From: Izhakiella australiensis
GTDB lineage: Bacteria > Pseudomonadota > Gammaproteobacteria > Enterobacterales > Enterobacteriaceae
Direction of reading: 5' to 3'
DNA length: 64,000 bases
Assembly: GCF_002006995.1 (NCBI RefSeq)
Contig: NZ_MRUL01000005.1
Location: 186,001 to 250,000 of the forward strand
Position numbers and translations under genes: made by a program. The notes under the pieces were generated by a model. It saw only the letters and a list, made by a program, of their open reading frames with translations. It was not told the DNA's origin and made no database searches. How positions within the stretch are numbered: the stretch's first letter is position 1; every line of letters begins with the position of its first letter. Shown here in pieces: positions 38,048-49,407 of this stretch.

Positions 38048-39589
38048 TTACCAGGACTGGGTTGCTTTGAACGTTTCGAGGAGCTTTTTCAGCTGCTCTT
38101 CGATTTCGTTGTTGTAATCACCAGACTGGTTGATTTTCTGCATCAGCTCGGCGTGGTCGCGATCGGCAAACGCCAGCAGTGCGGCTTCGAAGCTGCTGAT
38201 TTTCGCCAGCTCAACGTCGTTCAGGAAACCACGCTCAGCGGCAAACAGCGCCAGACCCTGCTGCGCGATGGACATCGGCGCATACTGTTTCTGCTTCAGC
38301 AGTTCGGTCACTTTCTGACCATGACTTAGCTGTTTGCGGGTCGCTTCGTCCAGATCGGAGGCGAACTGGGAAAATGCGGCCAGCTCACGGTACTGCGCCA
38401 GCGCGGTACGGATGCCGCCGGACAGTTTCTTAATGATCTTGGTCTGTGCAGCACCACCAACACGGGATACGGAAATACCCGGGTTAACTGCCGGACGAAT
38501 ACCTGAGTTAAACAGGTTGGATTCCAGGAAGATCTGACCATCGGTAATTGAAATTACGTTGGTCGGAACGAACGCGGAAACGTCGCCAGCCTGAGTTTCG
38601 ATAATCGGCAGAGCGGTCAGCGAGCCAGTTTTACCTTTAACTTCACCGTTAGTGAAACGCTCAACGTAATCGGCGCTCACGCGGGAAGCACGCTCCAGCA
38701 GACGGGAGTGGAGATAAAACACGTCGCCAGGGAAAGCTTCACGGCCCGGCGGACGACGCAGCAGCAGAGAAATCTGACGGTAAGCAACGGCCTGTTTTGA
38801 CAGGTCATCATAGACGATCAGCGCATCTTCGCCGCGGTCACGGAAGAATTCACCCATCGCACAGCCGGCATACGGCGCCAGATATTGCAGCGCGGCAGAT
38901 TCAGAGGCGGAGGCCACAACGACGATGGTGTTAGCCAGGGCGCCGTGCTCTTCCAGCTTACGCACCACGTTAGAGATGGTGGAGGCTTTCTGGCCAATCG
39001 CGACGTAGACGCATTTAATGCCGGAGTCGCGCTGGTTGATGATGGCATCGATAGCCATCGCCGTTTTACCCGTCTGACGGTCACCGATGATCAGCTCACG
39101 CTGGCCACGGCCGATTGGAATCATTGAGTCAACGGATTTGTAACCAGTCTGAACCGGTTGATCAACCGACTGACGATCAATAACGCCCGGGGCAATAACT
39201 TCGATCGGCGAGTAAACGTCGCTTTCAATCGGACCTTTACCGTCAATGGCCTGACCCAGGGTGTTAACCACGCGGCCCAGCAGGCTGCGGCCTACCGGAA
39301 CTTCGAGGATACGGCCGGTACATTTGACCTTCGTGCCCTCAGCGAGGTCAGCGTAGGGCCCCATGACAACCGCACCAACAGAGTCGCGCTCCAGGTTCAG
39401 GGCGATAGCGTAACGGTTGCCCGGCAGGGCAATCATCTCACCCAGCATGACATCGGCCAGGCCATGTACGCGGATGATACCGTCACTTACGGATACGATA
39501 GTACCTTCGTTGTGAGCTTCGCTCACGACATTGAACTGAGCAATGCGCTGCTTGATCAGTTCGCTGATTTCGGTGGAATTCAGTTGCAT
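38048..39589 (-). CDS. atpA: ATP synthase alpha subunit
   Basis: This 513-residue non-catalytic F1 subunit has the same length as in E. coli. It starts [20 protein letters not shown], carries the Walker A loop GDRQTGKTA, the arginine-finger region [20 protein letters not shown], and ends in a helical domain. It pairs with beta to form the three catalytic sites. Confidence 0.98.
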   Translation of the reverse strand: MQLNSTEISELIKQRIAQFNVVSEAHNEGTIVSVSDGIIRVHGLADVMLGEMIALPGNRYAIALNLERDSVGAVVMGPYADLAEGTKVKCTGRILEVPVGRSLLGRVVNTLGQAIDGKGPIESDVYSPIEVIAPGVIDRQSVDQPVQTGYKSVDSMIPIGRGQRELIIGDRQTGKTAMAIDAIINQRDSGIKCVYVAIGQKASTISNVVRKLEEHGALANTIVVVASASESAALQYLAPYAGCAMGEFFRDRGEDALIVYDDLSKQAVAYRQISLLLRRPPGREAFPGDVFYLHSRLLERASRVSADYVERFTNGEVKGKTGSLTALPIIETQAGDVSAFVPTNVISITDGQIFLESNLFNSGIRPAVNPGISVSRVGGAAQTKIIKKLSGGIRTALAQYRELAAFSQFASDLDEATRKQLSHGQKVTELLKQKQYAPMSIAQQGLALFAAERGFLNDVELAKISSFEAALLAFADRDHAELMQKINQSGDYNNEIEEQLKKLLETFKATQSW

Positions 39590-39603
39590 ATGCTCCAGTC
39601 CCC

Positions 39604-40137
39604 TTAAGACTGCAAGACGTCTGCAAGACGCTCAAGACGGCCGCGCACGCTGCCATCAATGACCATATCACCCGCACGGATGATAACGCCTGCCATTACA
39701 GACTTATCGATTTTGCAATTCAGCTTAACTTTGCGTGACAGACGTTTTTCCATCGCGGCGCTGATTTTACTCAGCTGTTCGTCACTCAGCGTACTGGCGG
39801 AGATGACATCCACTTCAGCGCTCGCCTCATGGGCAGCGCGAAATTGGATGAACTGCTGCAGTACCGCAGGCAGCGCGGTTAAACGTTTATTTTCTGCCAT
39901 AACCTTAATCAGGTTCTGACCGGCTTCATCCAGCTGATCGCCACAAACAGCGATGAACGTTGCAGATGTGGCTTCCGGCGCCAAAACGCCGGACAGGAGA
40001 TCTGCCATCTGGTCATCGCTGGCGACTTCAGCCGCAAAAGCCAGCATCTGCTGCCAGCGTTCAATGCTTTGATGCTCAACAGCAAAGTCAAAAGCGGCTT
40101 TGGCGTAGGGGCGAGCTACCGTAGCTAATTCAGACAT
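39604..40137 (-). CDS. atpH: ATP synthase delta subunit
   Basis: This is the 177-residue stator protein that ties F1 alpha to the b-subunit dimer. It begins [20 protein letters not shown] and ends [15 protein letters not shown], with the usual C-terminal [20 protein letters not shown] segment. Length and sequence match E. coli. Confidence 0.97.
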   Translation of the reverse strand: MSELATVARPYAKAAFDFAVEHQSIERWQQMLAFAAEVASDDQMADLLSGVLAPEATSATFIAVCGDQLDEAGQNLIKVMAENKRLTALPAVLQQFIQFRAAHEASAEVDVISASTLSDEQLSKISAAMEKRLSRKVKLNCKIDKSVMAGVIIRAGDMVIDGSVRGRLERLADVLQS

Positions 40138-40151
40138 CAGCCCCGCCCTCC

Positions 40152-40622
40152 TTACAGTTCAGCGACCAGTTTATCGACGATGTCGCTGTTAGCAGCTTCA
40201 TCCACAGAACGTTCAATAATTTTCTCGGCACCGGCAACGGCTAGCAGCGCAACCTGCTTACGTAATTCTTCACGCGCACGTTTACGCTCAGCATCGATCT
40301 CAGACTGAGCCTGAGTCACGATCTTAGTGCGTTCAGCTTCGGCTTCCGCTTTCGCGTCGTCCAGAATCTGAGCGCGGCGCTTGTTCGCCTGCTCAATAAT
40401 AACCTGAGCCTCTTCCTTCGCTTTTTTAAGCTGATCGGTCGCAGAAGCCTGCGCGAGATCCAGATCTTTTTTGGCACGTTCAGCAGAAGCAAGACCGTCA
40501 GCAACTTCTTTCTGACGTTTTTCAATGGCAGCCATAATCGGCGGCCATACGTACTTCATACAAAATGCGACAAACAGGATGAACGCGATAGCCTGGCCGA
40601 GGATTGTTGCGTTAAGGTTCAC
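40152..40622 (-). CDS. atpF: ATP synthase b subunit
   Basis: This 156-residue stator stalk has one N-terminal membrane helix ([20 protein letters not shown]) and a long charged coiled coil ([20 protein letters not shown] onward). Two copies form the peripheral stalk. Length equals the E. coli protein. Confidence 0.98.
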   Translation of the reverse strand: MNLNATILGQAIAFILFVAFCMKYVWPPIMAAIEKRQKEVADGLASAERAKKDLDLAQASATDQLKKAKEEAQVIIEQANKRRAQILDDAKAEAEAERTKIVTQAQSEIDAERKRAREELRKQVALLAVAGAEKIIERSVDEAANSDIVDKLVAEL

Positions 40623-40646
40623 AGCACAATACCTCTTGTTAAGTTA

Positions 40647-40972
<326 letters not shown>

Positions 40973-41002
40973 TCAGTTAAACGCAGTAGTGTTGATAAAA
41001 AA

Positions 41003-42213
<1,211 letters not shown>

Positions 42214-42892
42214 GTCGCTGAACTCTCCTGCCCGTTTGGCTACCCCACGGGATGTATGACACTGCCTTTGTCCTTTTGAGTCAAGCAGCAAAAAACGAGC
42301 AAATTATACGGGGCGCACCTGTGATTACAATCGATAAGTAGCGAAAAGGTGAACAATTATTTAAATTTCTTTCGACAGCCGCGTTTTATAAAACTGACAT
42401 ATTAGCCTTTTAACTGAAAATTACTGCTAATACGCGGCAAAACAGCCACAAAAGCGTGCTTAAGATCACACTTCTATAATGAAAAGATCGTAAGAAATAA
42501 AAGATTTTTAGGATTAATTACCGTTAAGAATAATCTGTATATAATAAAAACAATCAGTTAAAGAAATAACCGCGCAAAACGGCCTTTATTCATAATAAAA
42601 AGCGCGCATTGACATCCAGCACAAGATTTCCAGGCGATTTTTCAGCGATAAAAAGCGCAGCCGGGCGGAAAAAATATTTTACCACGTGATTATCCCGACG
42701 CTTCATCCACGGGGAAAAAGTAATTAACATGATACTTAATTGTAAAATTAAAGTTAAATGTTGCCATGCGTGTCAGATAATTTCAGCCGCTGATTTTAAC
42801 TTTTCCTCGCGCCTTTGAGGTCAAAACTTGCGGCGTTTAGCCGGTAAATTTGGCACGTTTAGGGAAAGAAAATCTGCAGATTCAGCGATCAA
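42214..42892. other. AT-rich spacer between atpI and rsmG
   Basis: About 680 bases with no ORF. It is strongly AT-rich, especially at 42350-42760, and holds the atp operon promoter(s) on the minus strand; E. coli also has a long spacer here. A TATAAT hexamer at 42475-42480 is on the plus strand and so does not drive atp. Nothing like a repeat or RNA gene was recognised. Confidence 0.45.
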
Positions 42893-43507
42893 CTACCCCC
42901 TGCGGATAACGATCAGGTGACGTTCGCCATCAAGTTCCGGTACCCGCAAACGTTCAATACGCTCAACCTGAAACCCATGAGGCATGGCCGCCAGCTCGCT
43001 GTCGTCCAGCTGTCCCTTAAGTGCATAAAATGCCCCCTTTTCAGCAGGTAATGCCTGGCACCAGCTAAGCATGTCATTCAGGGAAGCGAAAGCCCGGCTG
43101 ATAACGCCGTCAAAATCACGCTCGTCAAACTGCTCAACCCGGCTTTGTACCGGATTGATATTTGCCAGCTGCAGCTCGTGCTGCACCTGGCGCAGAAAGC
43201 GCACGCGCTTACCCAGGCTGTCCAGCAGGGTAAAATGCGCGTCAGGACGCACAATGGCCAGCGGGATACCCGGCAGGCCCGGCCCGGTGCCAACGTCGAT
43301 AAAGCGCTCTCCCTGCAGATGAGGCTCCACCACAATGCTGTCGAGTATATGACGAACCAGCATTTGCTGGGGATCGCGCACCGAGGTCAGGTTATAGGCT
43401 TTGTTCCACTTGTGCAGTAACTCAACGTAGCCAACCAACTGCTGCTTTTGCCGATCGGCAAGCGAGATATGGGCGGCATCAAGCAGGCGGGAAAGTTTTT
43501 CAATCAC
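42893..43507 (-). CDS. rsmG: RsmG, 16S rRNA (guanine-527 N7) methyltransferase
   Basis: This 204-residue enzyme (formerly GidB) methylates G527 of 16S rRNA. The SAM-binding motif is visible in [20 protein letters not shown], and [20 protein letters not shown] matches the family. The start is a GTG at 43507 (MIEKLSR), as in E. coli. It lies downstream of mnmG, in the same direction, as in most gammaproteobacteria. Confidence 0.96.
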   Translation of the reverse strand: MIEKLSRLLDAAHISLADRQKQQLVGYVELLHKWNKAYNLTSVRDPQQMLVRHILDSIVVEPHLQGERFIDVGTGPGLPGIPLAIVRPDAHFTLLDSLGKRVRFLRQVQHELQLANINPVQSRVEQFDERDFDGVISRAFASLNDMLSWCQALPAEKGAFYALKGQLDDSELAAMPHGFQVERIERLRVPELDGERHLIVIRRG

Positions 43508-43633
43508 TGATGTAATCCGGTATTTATGAACTGACTAAAAATAATAAACCCGCGCAGTGCTCAGAACATCTGAGAGGATGCAAATCCCCGCAGAAAGACG
43601 AGCACTGCCACGACCGAGGCTTCAGACGTTTCG

Positions 43634-45523
43634 TCAGGCGGATTTACGCAGCAGCCCCTGCTTTTTTAGCCAGATAAGCAGAATGGAAATCGCCGCCGGG
43701 GTAATCCCGGAGATCCGCGAAGCCTGGCCGATGGAGCCTGGCTTATGATCGTTGAGCTTGGCTTTGACTTCATTAGAAAGGCCGCTGACCTGCAAATAAT
43801 CAAGGTCGACAGGCAGTAAGGTATTTTCATTGCGCAGCTGGCGGGAGATTTCCTCCTGCTGGCGAGCAATATAGCCTTCGTACTTGACCTGAATTTCAAC
43901 CTGTTCCGCCGCCTGCTCATCCGCAAGCGCACGGCCAAAGCAGCTAAGAGTCATCAGCTGCTGGTAGGTCATTTCCGGCCGGCGTAGTAGATCTTCGCCG
44001 TTTGCTTCTTTTGTCAACGGCGCGCTCAGCAAGGCGTTAACTTCTTCCACGTTGCTGGATTTTGGATGCAGCCAGGTATCACGCAAACGCTGACGTTCCT
44101 GTTCGATCTGTTCCAGCTTCTGGTTGTAGCGCGCCCAGCGCGCATCGTCCACCAGCCCCAGCTCGCGGCCGGTTGCGGTCAGGCGCAGATCCGCGTTGTC
44201 TTCCCGCAGCAGCAGACGATATTCCGCGCGTGAAGTGAACATGCGATAAGGCTCTTTGGTGCCGAGGGTACAGAGATCGTCAACCAGTACCCCGAGATAG
44301 GCCTGGTCTCGTCGTGGTGCCCAGCCCTCTTTGTCGGCAGAGAAACGCGCGGCGTTCAGACCAGCCAACAGGCCCTGAGCGGCTGCTTCTTCATAACCGG
44401 TAGTACCGTTTATCTGGCCGGCAAAAAACAGGCCGTGGATAAACTTGTTCTCCAGCGTTGGTTTCAAATCACGTGGATCGAAAAAGTCATACTCAATGGC
44501 ATAGCCCGGACGCACGATCCTGGCATTTTCCAGGCCCTTTATCGAACGAACGATCAGCATCTGAACGTCAAAAGGCAGGCTGGTGGAAATACCATTAGGA
44601 TAAATTTCGTTGCTGGTTAACCCTTCAGGCTCAAGGAAGATCTGATGCGCATTGCGATCGGCAAAGCGCATCACTTTATCTTCGATCGACGGGCAGTAGC
44701 GCGGACCGATCCCTTCGATGATCCCGGCATACATGGGACTGCGATCGAGATTATTGCGGATCGTTTCATGCGTCTGTTCATTGGTATAAGTCATCCAGCA
44801 CGGCATTTGCCGCGGATGCTGATCCACGCTGCCCATGAATGAAAATACCGGCATCGGGTTATCGCCGTGCTGGGTGGCCAGCATGCTGAAATCAATAGTT
44901 CGGGCATCAATACGCGGCGGGGTACCGGTTTTCAGGCGGCTAACCCGTAAAGGCAATTCGCGCAATCTGCGCGCCAGCGGTATGGAAGGCGGATCGCCAG
45001 CGCGACCGCCGCTATAGTTATCCATACCGATGTGAATTTTTCCGTCAAGGAAAGTCCCCACGGTAAGCACCACGGCTTTGGCTCTGAATTTAAGCCCCAT
45101 CTGGGTAACCACCCCGACCGCCCGATCGTTTTCCACGATCAGATCGTCAACTGCCTGCTGAAATATCATCAGGTTGGGCTGGTTTTCCAGTGCGCTGCGT
45201 ACAGCCTGGCGATACAGCACGCGATCGGCCTGAGCGCGGGTTGCCCGTACCGCCGGACCTTTGCTCGCGTTTAGTATCCTGAACTGAATACCAGCTTTAT
45301 CCGTTGCCGCTGCCATCAACCCGCCAAGAGCATCCACTTCTTTAACCAGATGGCCTTTGCCTATCCCACCGATCGCCGGGTTACAGGACATTTGTCCCAG
45401 CGTGTCGATATTGTGGGTTAATAACAGGGTTTGCTGACCCATTCGGGCTGCAGCCATGGCGGCTTCTGTGCCCGCATGACCACCACCGATAACGATGACG
45501 TCAAAAGGATCTGGATAAAACAT
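43634..45523 (-). CDS. mnmG: MnmG, tRNA U34 carboxymethylaminomethyl-modifying enzyme
   Basis: This 629-residue FAD protein (formerly GidA) works with MnmE to modify the wobble uridine of certain tRNAs. The FAD-binding motif is at the start ([20 protein letters not shown]), followed by [20 protein letters not shown] and the NADH-linked segment [18 protein letters not shown]. The length equals E. coli MnmG. The start MFYPDP at 45523 replaces a five-residue longer reading. It borders oriC; its transcription influences initiation in E. coli. Confidence 0.98.
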   Translation of the reverse strand: MFYPDPFDVIVIGGGHAGTEAAMAAARMGQQTLLLTHNIDTLGQMSCNPAIGGIGKGHLVKEVDALGGLMAAATDKAGIQFRILNASKGPAVRATRAQADRVLYRQAVRSALENQPNLMIFQQAVDDLIVENDRAVGVVTQMGLKFRAKAVVLTVGTFLDGKIHIGMDNYSGGRAGDPPSIPLARRLRELPLRVSRLKTGTPPRIDARTIDFSMLATQHGDNPMPVFSFMGSVDQHPRQMPCWMTYTNEQTHETIRNNLDRSPMYAGIIEGIGPRYCPSIEDKVMRFADRNAHQIFLEPEGLTSNEIYPNGISTSLPFDVQMLIVRSIKGLENARIVRPGYAIEYDFFDPRDLKPTLENKFIHGLFFAGQINGTTGYEEAAAQGLLAGLNAARFSADKEGWAPRRDQAYLGVLVDDLCTLGTKEPYRMFTSRAEYRLLLREDNADLRLTATGRELGLVDDARWARYNQKLEQIEQERQRLRDTWLHPKSSNVEEVNALLSAPLTKEANGEDLLRRPEMTYQQLMTLSCFGRALADEQAAEQVEIQVKYEGYIARQQEEISRQLRNENTLLPVDLDYLQVSGLSNEVKAKLNDHKPGSIGQASRISGITPAAISILLIWLKKQGLLRKSA

Positions 45524-45599
45524 GGTACTGCACCTCATAGCGATGGGGAGATCGATGCCCGGGCCGTGGATTCTACTTAAATTCCTTCACCGGTAAAAG

Positions 45600-45890
45600 C
45601 ACCAGGATCGTAGGTATTAAAAAGAAGATCTTTTTATTTAAAGATCTCTTTATTAGATCTTCTATTAGGATCGCGACACTCTGTGGATAAGCGAAAAAAG
45701 GGCTTTTTGATCAAGCTGATATTAAGGATCATTAACTGTGAATGATCGGTGATCCCAACCGGAATAAGCTGGGATCTAAATGGCTAGTTATTCACAGCCA
45801 CAGGGGGAGGTAAAAGTTATTCTTTGGATAATAACGGGTTTTAAGCCGTTAAAAGACAGGGTTATCCACAGATAAAGGTTAAAGGATCGC
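45600..45890. other. oriC, chromosomal replication origin
   Basis: The mnmG-mioC spacer closely follows E. coli oriC. Three AT-rich 13-mers stand in a row: GATCTTTTTATTT (45627), GATCTCTTTATTA (45643) and GATCTTCTATTAG (45656). DnaA boxes follow: TGTGGATAA (45682, R1), TTATTCACA (45788, R2), TTTGGATAA (45823) and TTATCCACA (45862, R4). Many GATC sites for Dam/SeqA occur, including a dense run near 45728-45775. Boundaries are approximate. Confidence 0.95.
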
Positions 45891-45923
45891 ACAAAAAGGC
45901 GCTTTGATTTTGCGATCGTATCG

Positions 45924-46367
45924 TTATTGCAGATGCTGCTGCCAGACCGCCAGCCAGGCCTCGGCCGGATCTTCCGGTATTTCATGTTCCAGCACATCGA
46001 TCTTCAGCGTTTCCCCCAGCAGCGTCGCGCCACATGCCTGCATCGCTTCATTTACTTTCTCGATAGCGCCGCAAAAAAGATCATACTCGCGATTGCCAAT
46101 GCCGATTGCCCCGTAGCGTACGCGGCTGAGATCGGGTTTCTGCTCAACCAACTCATCCACCAGCGGTTGCAGGTTATCTGGCAGATCGCCGGCACCGTGG
46201 GTTGATGTCACTATCAGCCACAGGCCTTCAGCGGGCAGTTCACTCAGCTCCGGACCATGTAACATCTCACTTGAGTAGCCTTGCACCTCAAGTTTTTCTG
46301 CCAGGTGCTCTGCCACGTATTCGGCGCTGCCGAGCGTACTACCGCTAATGAAGGTGATATCTGCCAT
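45924..46367 (-). CDS. mioC: MioC, flavodoxin-like protein
   Basis: This 147-residue FMN-binding flavodoxin starts ADITFISGSTLGSAEYVAEH (phosphate loop) and has STHGAGDLPDNL and GIGNREYDLFCGAIEKVNE, all typical. In E. coli it supports biotin synthase, and its transcription runs through oriC. The length equals E. coli MioC. A DnaA box lies upstream at 46432, matching the known DnaA repression of the mioC promoter. Confidence 0.96.
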   Translation of the reverse strand: MADITFISGSTLGSAEYVAEHLAEKLEVQGYSSEMLHGPELSELPAEGLWLIVTSTHGAGDLPDNLQPLVDELVEQKPDLSRVRYGAIGIGNREYDLFCGAIEKVNEAMQACGATLLGETLKIDVLEHEIPEDPAEAWLAVWQQHLQ

Positions 46368-46431
46368 AACTGCCCCAGGATCCTGCTAATAAAGGAGCGT
46401 ATTGTAAGCTGTGATCAAGCTCAGATCTACC

Positions 46432-46440
46432 TGTGGATAA
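46432..46440 (+). promoter_or_regulatory. DnaA box upstream of mioC
   Basis: TGTGGATAA, a consensus DnaA box, lies 65 bases before the mioC start. A second copy is at 46529-46537, just after the asnC stop. DnaA is known to repress the mioC promoter in E. coli. Confidence 0.75.
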
Positions 46441-46480
46441 TTGGGGTTATTACGGCCGGTTGATCATCGCAGGATAAAGA

Positions 46481-46503
46481 AAAACCCCATGATTAAAGGG
46501 GTT
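46481..46503 (-). terminator. asnC rho-independent terminator
   Basis: On the minus strand, AACCCC and GGGGTT pair around a nine-base loop and are followed by TTTTC. The hairpin lies between asnC and mioC, so it limits read-through from asnC into mioC and oriC. Confidence 0.8.
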
Positions 46504-46548
46504 GGTTGCCTCTATGCTGAAGGGCTGATGTGGATAAATTTATTCCCT

Positions 46549-47010
46549 TCAGGGCTTAATGGTGCGGGTGATTGGGTTCTGTAATGAAATCAGCGTCTCG
46601 GTAGACTGAATTTCTTCAATGGTCTGTATTTTGTTAATCAGCACCTGCTGCAGAGCATCAATTGAACGACACATCACCTTGATAAAAATGCTGTAGTGAC
46701 CCGTGGTGTAATAGGCTTCAACGACTTCGTCGAGGCTTTCCAGCCGGGCGAGTGCGGAAGGGTAATCGCGGGCGCTTTTCAGAATGATGCCGATAAAACA
46801 GGTAACGTCATAGCCGAGCTTTTTGGGGTTAATCTCAACGCGGGTGCCTTCAATAATGCCCGCCTGGCGCATTTTCTCAACGCGTACATGGATGGTGCCG
46901 GGGCTAACATGAAACTGCTTTGCCAGTTCGGCATAGGCGGTGCGGGCGTTATCCATTAACGCATTGAGGATGCCGCGATCCAGATCGTCGATTTGCGTAT
47001 TTTCAGCCAT
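46549..47010 (-). CDS. asnC: AsnC, Lrp/AsnC-family regulator
   Basis: This 153-residue regulator has an N-terminal helix-turn-helix (YAELAKQFHVSPGTIHVRVE) and a C-terminal RAM ligand domain (TCFIGIILKSARDYPSALAR). In E. coli AsnC activates the divergent asparagine synthetase gene asnA in the absence of asparagine. Here no asnA is present next to it; ovoA takes its place. The start MAENTQ at 47010 was chosen over a longer reading from 47079. It matches E. coli AsnC (152) in length. Confidence 0.95.
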   Translation of the reverse strand: MAENTQIDDLDRGILNALMDNARTAYAELAKQFHVSPGTIHVRVEKMRQAGIIEGTRVEINPKKLGYDVTCFIGIILKSARDYPSALARLESLDEVVEAYYTTGHYSIFIKVMCRSIDALQQVLINKIQTIEEIQSTETLISLQNPITRTIKP

Positions 47011-47069
47011 GGAGCAAATTTCCTGGTTATTTGTCGCTTTATTCAGGTTAAATTTGCGCGATCGACAGG

Positions 47070-47100
47070 TTACAGGCAAGAAAAAAGCGCTTGCCTGTAA
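47070..47100. repeat. Perfect 11-base inverted repeat between asnC and ovoA
   Basis: TTACAGGCAAG and CTTGCCTGTAA flank a nine-base A-rich loop, between the ovoA stop and the asnC start (both minus strand). It could be the ovoA terminator, although the A/T-run is in the loop rather than after the stem, or an operator for asnC. Confidence 0.5.
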
Positions 47101-47193
47101 CGCTGACGTTGGTAAGTCCGGCGCCCGGTCACAGAACGTTCGTCTGCGCCATCGCGCCGGGGCCGTTTACTGCCGCTAACCGCATTTATCGTC

Positions 47194-49335
47194 TTAACGC
47201 TTACGCCACAGGCTGACCTGGGCCAGCGAATGCTGATATTTGCGGGCGGTTTCTCGGATAACAAAAGGAACGTCCTGCGGCGGCGCGATTTCTTCAAACT
47301 CAGCGGCCAGAAGACGTTGCAATGCCTGGTAGCTGCTCAGCGCTTCACCGTTTTCACGCAGACCGCCGAGCCACTGGCTGCGCTCGGTATATTCTTCAAG
47401 CCAGGTCCAGGGCGAGGAGATCAGCAGCACGCCGCCTGGGCGGATCATCGCTGCGATATCTTGCAGGAAGCGACGCGGCTGGCGTAGGCGATCGAGTAAA
47501 TTCGCGGCCAGAACCAAATCGTAATGCCGTGGTTGAGGCTTGAGGTTACAGGCGTCGCCCTGAATAAATTGCACTTTATCGGCGGTGATGCTGTCAATAC
47601 CCACCTCTTTCAAACGCAGCTGGCGATATTCTACCAGCTCGCCCTCCGTCGGCGTGACGTAGCGGAAATCCTCCCCGCTTATCAGCTGCAGCGCCACGTC
47701 GATAAAGCGGGCGCTGTAATCCATTCCGGTCACCTGGTCAAAATGCCGGGCCAGTTCAAAGCTGGCACGTCCGGTTGCGCAGCCGATATCCAGGGCGTGG
47801 CCTCTTTGCTGCGCGTGCGGCAGAGCTATTTCTACCAGCTGCCGGGCGTAGTTAGCGATGCTGAAATATTCCGGGCCGTACTGGAATTCAAGGTATTGCG
47901 ACACCATGGCATCCGTTTCATAGGGATTAAGCGCCATGCTCTCCTGGTGTTCGGAAACCACATAGCGAAAGCCTGCGTGCTGGAAAAAATGACGACGAAA
48001 GGCGTAGCGCGAGGACTTTAAGGCTTCGTTGCCGGTGGATATCCAGCTACCGCCCTTGATCAGCGCGTGTTTGCCGTCGAAGGTTGGCGTCGAGAAGTCA
48101 TCGTAAAGCGGATGAACTTTGAATCCTTCGAAACCATTGGTTGGCGTGGTGGTCCACTGCCAGACGTTGCCCACCAGATCGTAAAACTCGCCCTGGCGAA
48201 AGGTATCTACCGGACATGATGATGCCCACCAGGCCAGATTTATATTACCTGGCGGCAGCTGCCATTCAGGCTGATCGCCCGGCACGGCTTCGCGCAGGCG
48301 ATACCACTCGCTTTCGCTCGGTAGTTGGACTGACAGTCCGGTCTGCGCGGCCTTCCAGCGGCAAAACGCAGCCGCCTCCAGCTGATTGACTTCTACCGGC
48401 CAGTCCCACGGCATCGCGACGTTTTCAGTCATCAAGCGCAGTTTGAGCGTGTCAGGCTGCTCAGGTTGTCCCACCCAGAACGTTGGCATAACGGCCTGAG
48501 AAAACGCGCGCCAGCCCTGACCTTCATCGTCCCACCAGCGAGCGTTGTGATAGCCATCATCCTGCACAAAATGCAGAAACTCGGCATTGCTGACCAGCAT
48601 CTGGCTGGCCTGAAATTGGCGGACATCATGGACCTGGCGGCCATACTCATTGTCCCAGCCGTAGGTATCATCGGTTTTGCCCAGGGTGACGCGCCCGCCG
48701 GCGACTGGCAGCAGGCGGTTTTGCGGAACCTCCTGCTGCCGGTGTCGCGCCTGCGGGCAAGAGGGCCAGTGAGGCTGAGGTTGCACCCATTCAACCGGCA
48801 GCTGGCGAATTAACACGCTGGAGGTTTCCAGATGGATACGTTCATGCTCGATGCCCATCAGGATTACCCATGCCGGGCTGTTCCAGCTTATCGGCAGCTC
48901 CAGCGGCATGGTTGTGATGATTTCCGTGACCAGACCTTTCACCTGGGCACGATAATCGCGTAGCTGGGCAATGTCCGGCCACGCATAGTGGTTGTCATCA
49001 AGATCATCCCAGCTCATTTCATCTACGCCGATGGCCATCATCGCTTCTATATGAGCATCAAGGCGCTTATCAATAAGCTGGCCGGCCATCAGCTTATTGA
49101 TATAAAAGGTGGCGGTGTGGCCGTAGTAAAAGATCAGCGGGTGGCGCAGCGGGATTGCTTTTGTATACCAGGCCCGGGGATCGTTGAGGCAGCTGAACAG
49201 GCTTTCATACAGCTCCCAGGTCTGGTTGAAGTAATTCAGCAACTGCTGGCGCTTTTCAGCGCTACTTTTCCCGCTGAGATACAGAGTACGGGTGGGAAGG
49301 GGCAAATTGTCCGCTGGTGTCATTGCGTCTGTCAT
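47194..49335 (-). CDS. ovoA: OvoA, 5-histidylcysteine sulfoxide synthase with methyltransferase domain
   Basis: This 713-residue enzyme catalyses the first step of ovothiol synthesis: oxygen-dependent joining of cysteine to histidine at an iron centre. Residues 1-170 form a DinB-like domain with the iron-binding H-x-x-x-H-x-E (GIEHERIHLE; His164, His168, Glu170). An FGE-sulfatase-type domain follows (VTLGKTDDTYGWDNEYGRQV to GFRYVVSEH). From about residue 480 a SAM methyltransferase domain (ALDIGCATGRASFELARHFD) would N-methylate the thiol-histidine. This three-part plan is OvoA rather than EgtB. The start MTDAM at 49335 was preferred over a longer frame. It follows viaA by 72 bases and may be cotranscribed with ravA-viaA. 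The PLP-dependent sulfoxide lyase OvoB is not in the window. Confidence 0.93.
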   Translation of the reverse strand: MTDAMTPADNLPLPTRTLYLSGKSSAEKRQQLLNYFNQTWELYESLFSCLNDPRAWYTKAIPLRHPLIFYYGHTATFYINKLMAGQLIDKRLDAHIEAMMAIGVDEMSWDDLDDNHYAWPDIAQLRDYRAQVKGLVTEIITTMPLELPISWNSPAWVILMGIEHERIHLETSSVLIRQLPVEWVQPQPHWPSCPQARHRQQEVPQNRLLPVAGGRVTLGKTDDTYGWDNEYGRQVHDVRQFQASQMLVSNAEFLHFVQDDGYHNARWWDDEGQGWRAFSQAVMPTFWVGQPEQPDTLKLRLMTENVAMPWDWPVEVNQLEAAAFCRWKAAQTGLSVQLPSESEWYRLREAVPGDQPEWQLPPGNINLAWWASSCPVDTFRQGEFYDLVGNVWQWTTTPTNGFEGFKVHPLYDDFSTPTFDGKHALIKGGSWISTGNEALKSSRYAFRRHFFQHAGFRYVVSEHQESMALNPYETDAMVSQYLEFQYGPEYFSIANYARQLVEIALPHAQQRGHALDIGCATGRASFELARHFDQVTGMDYSARFIDVALQLISGEDFRYVTPTEGELVEYRQLRLKEVGIDSITADKVQFIQGDACNLKPQPRHYDLVLAANLLDRLRQPRRFLQDIAAMIRPGGVLLISSPWTWLEEYTERSQWLGGLRENGEALSSYQALQRLLAAEFEEIAPPQDVPFVIRETARKYQHSLAQVSLWRKR

Positions 49336-49407
49336 GGCTTTTTCCGTTTTTATCTGTTTAAAGCACAAACATGACTATAGCAAAGTCGTTTGACCTCTCT
49401 GTGTCAT

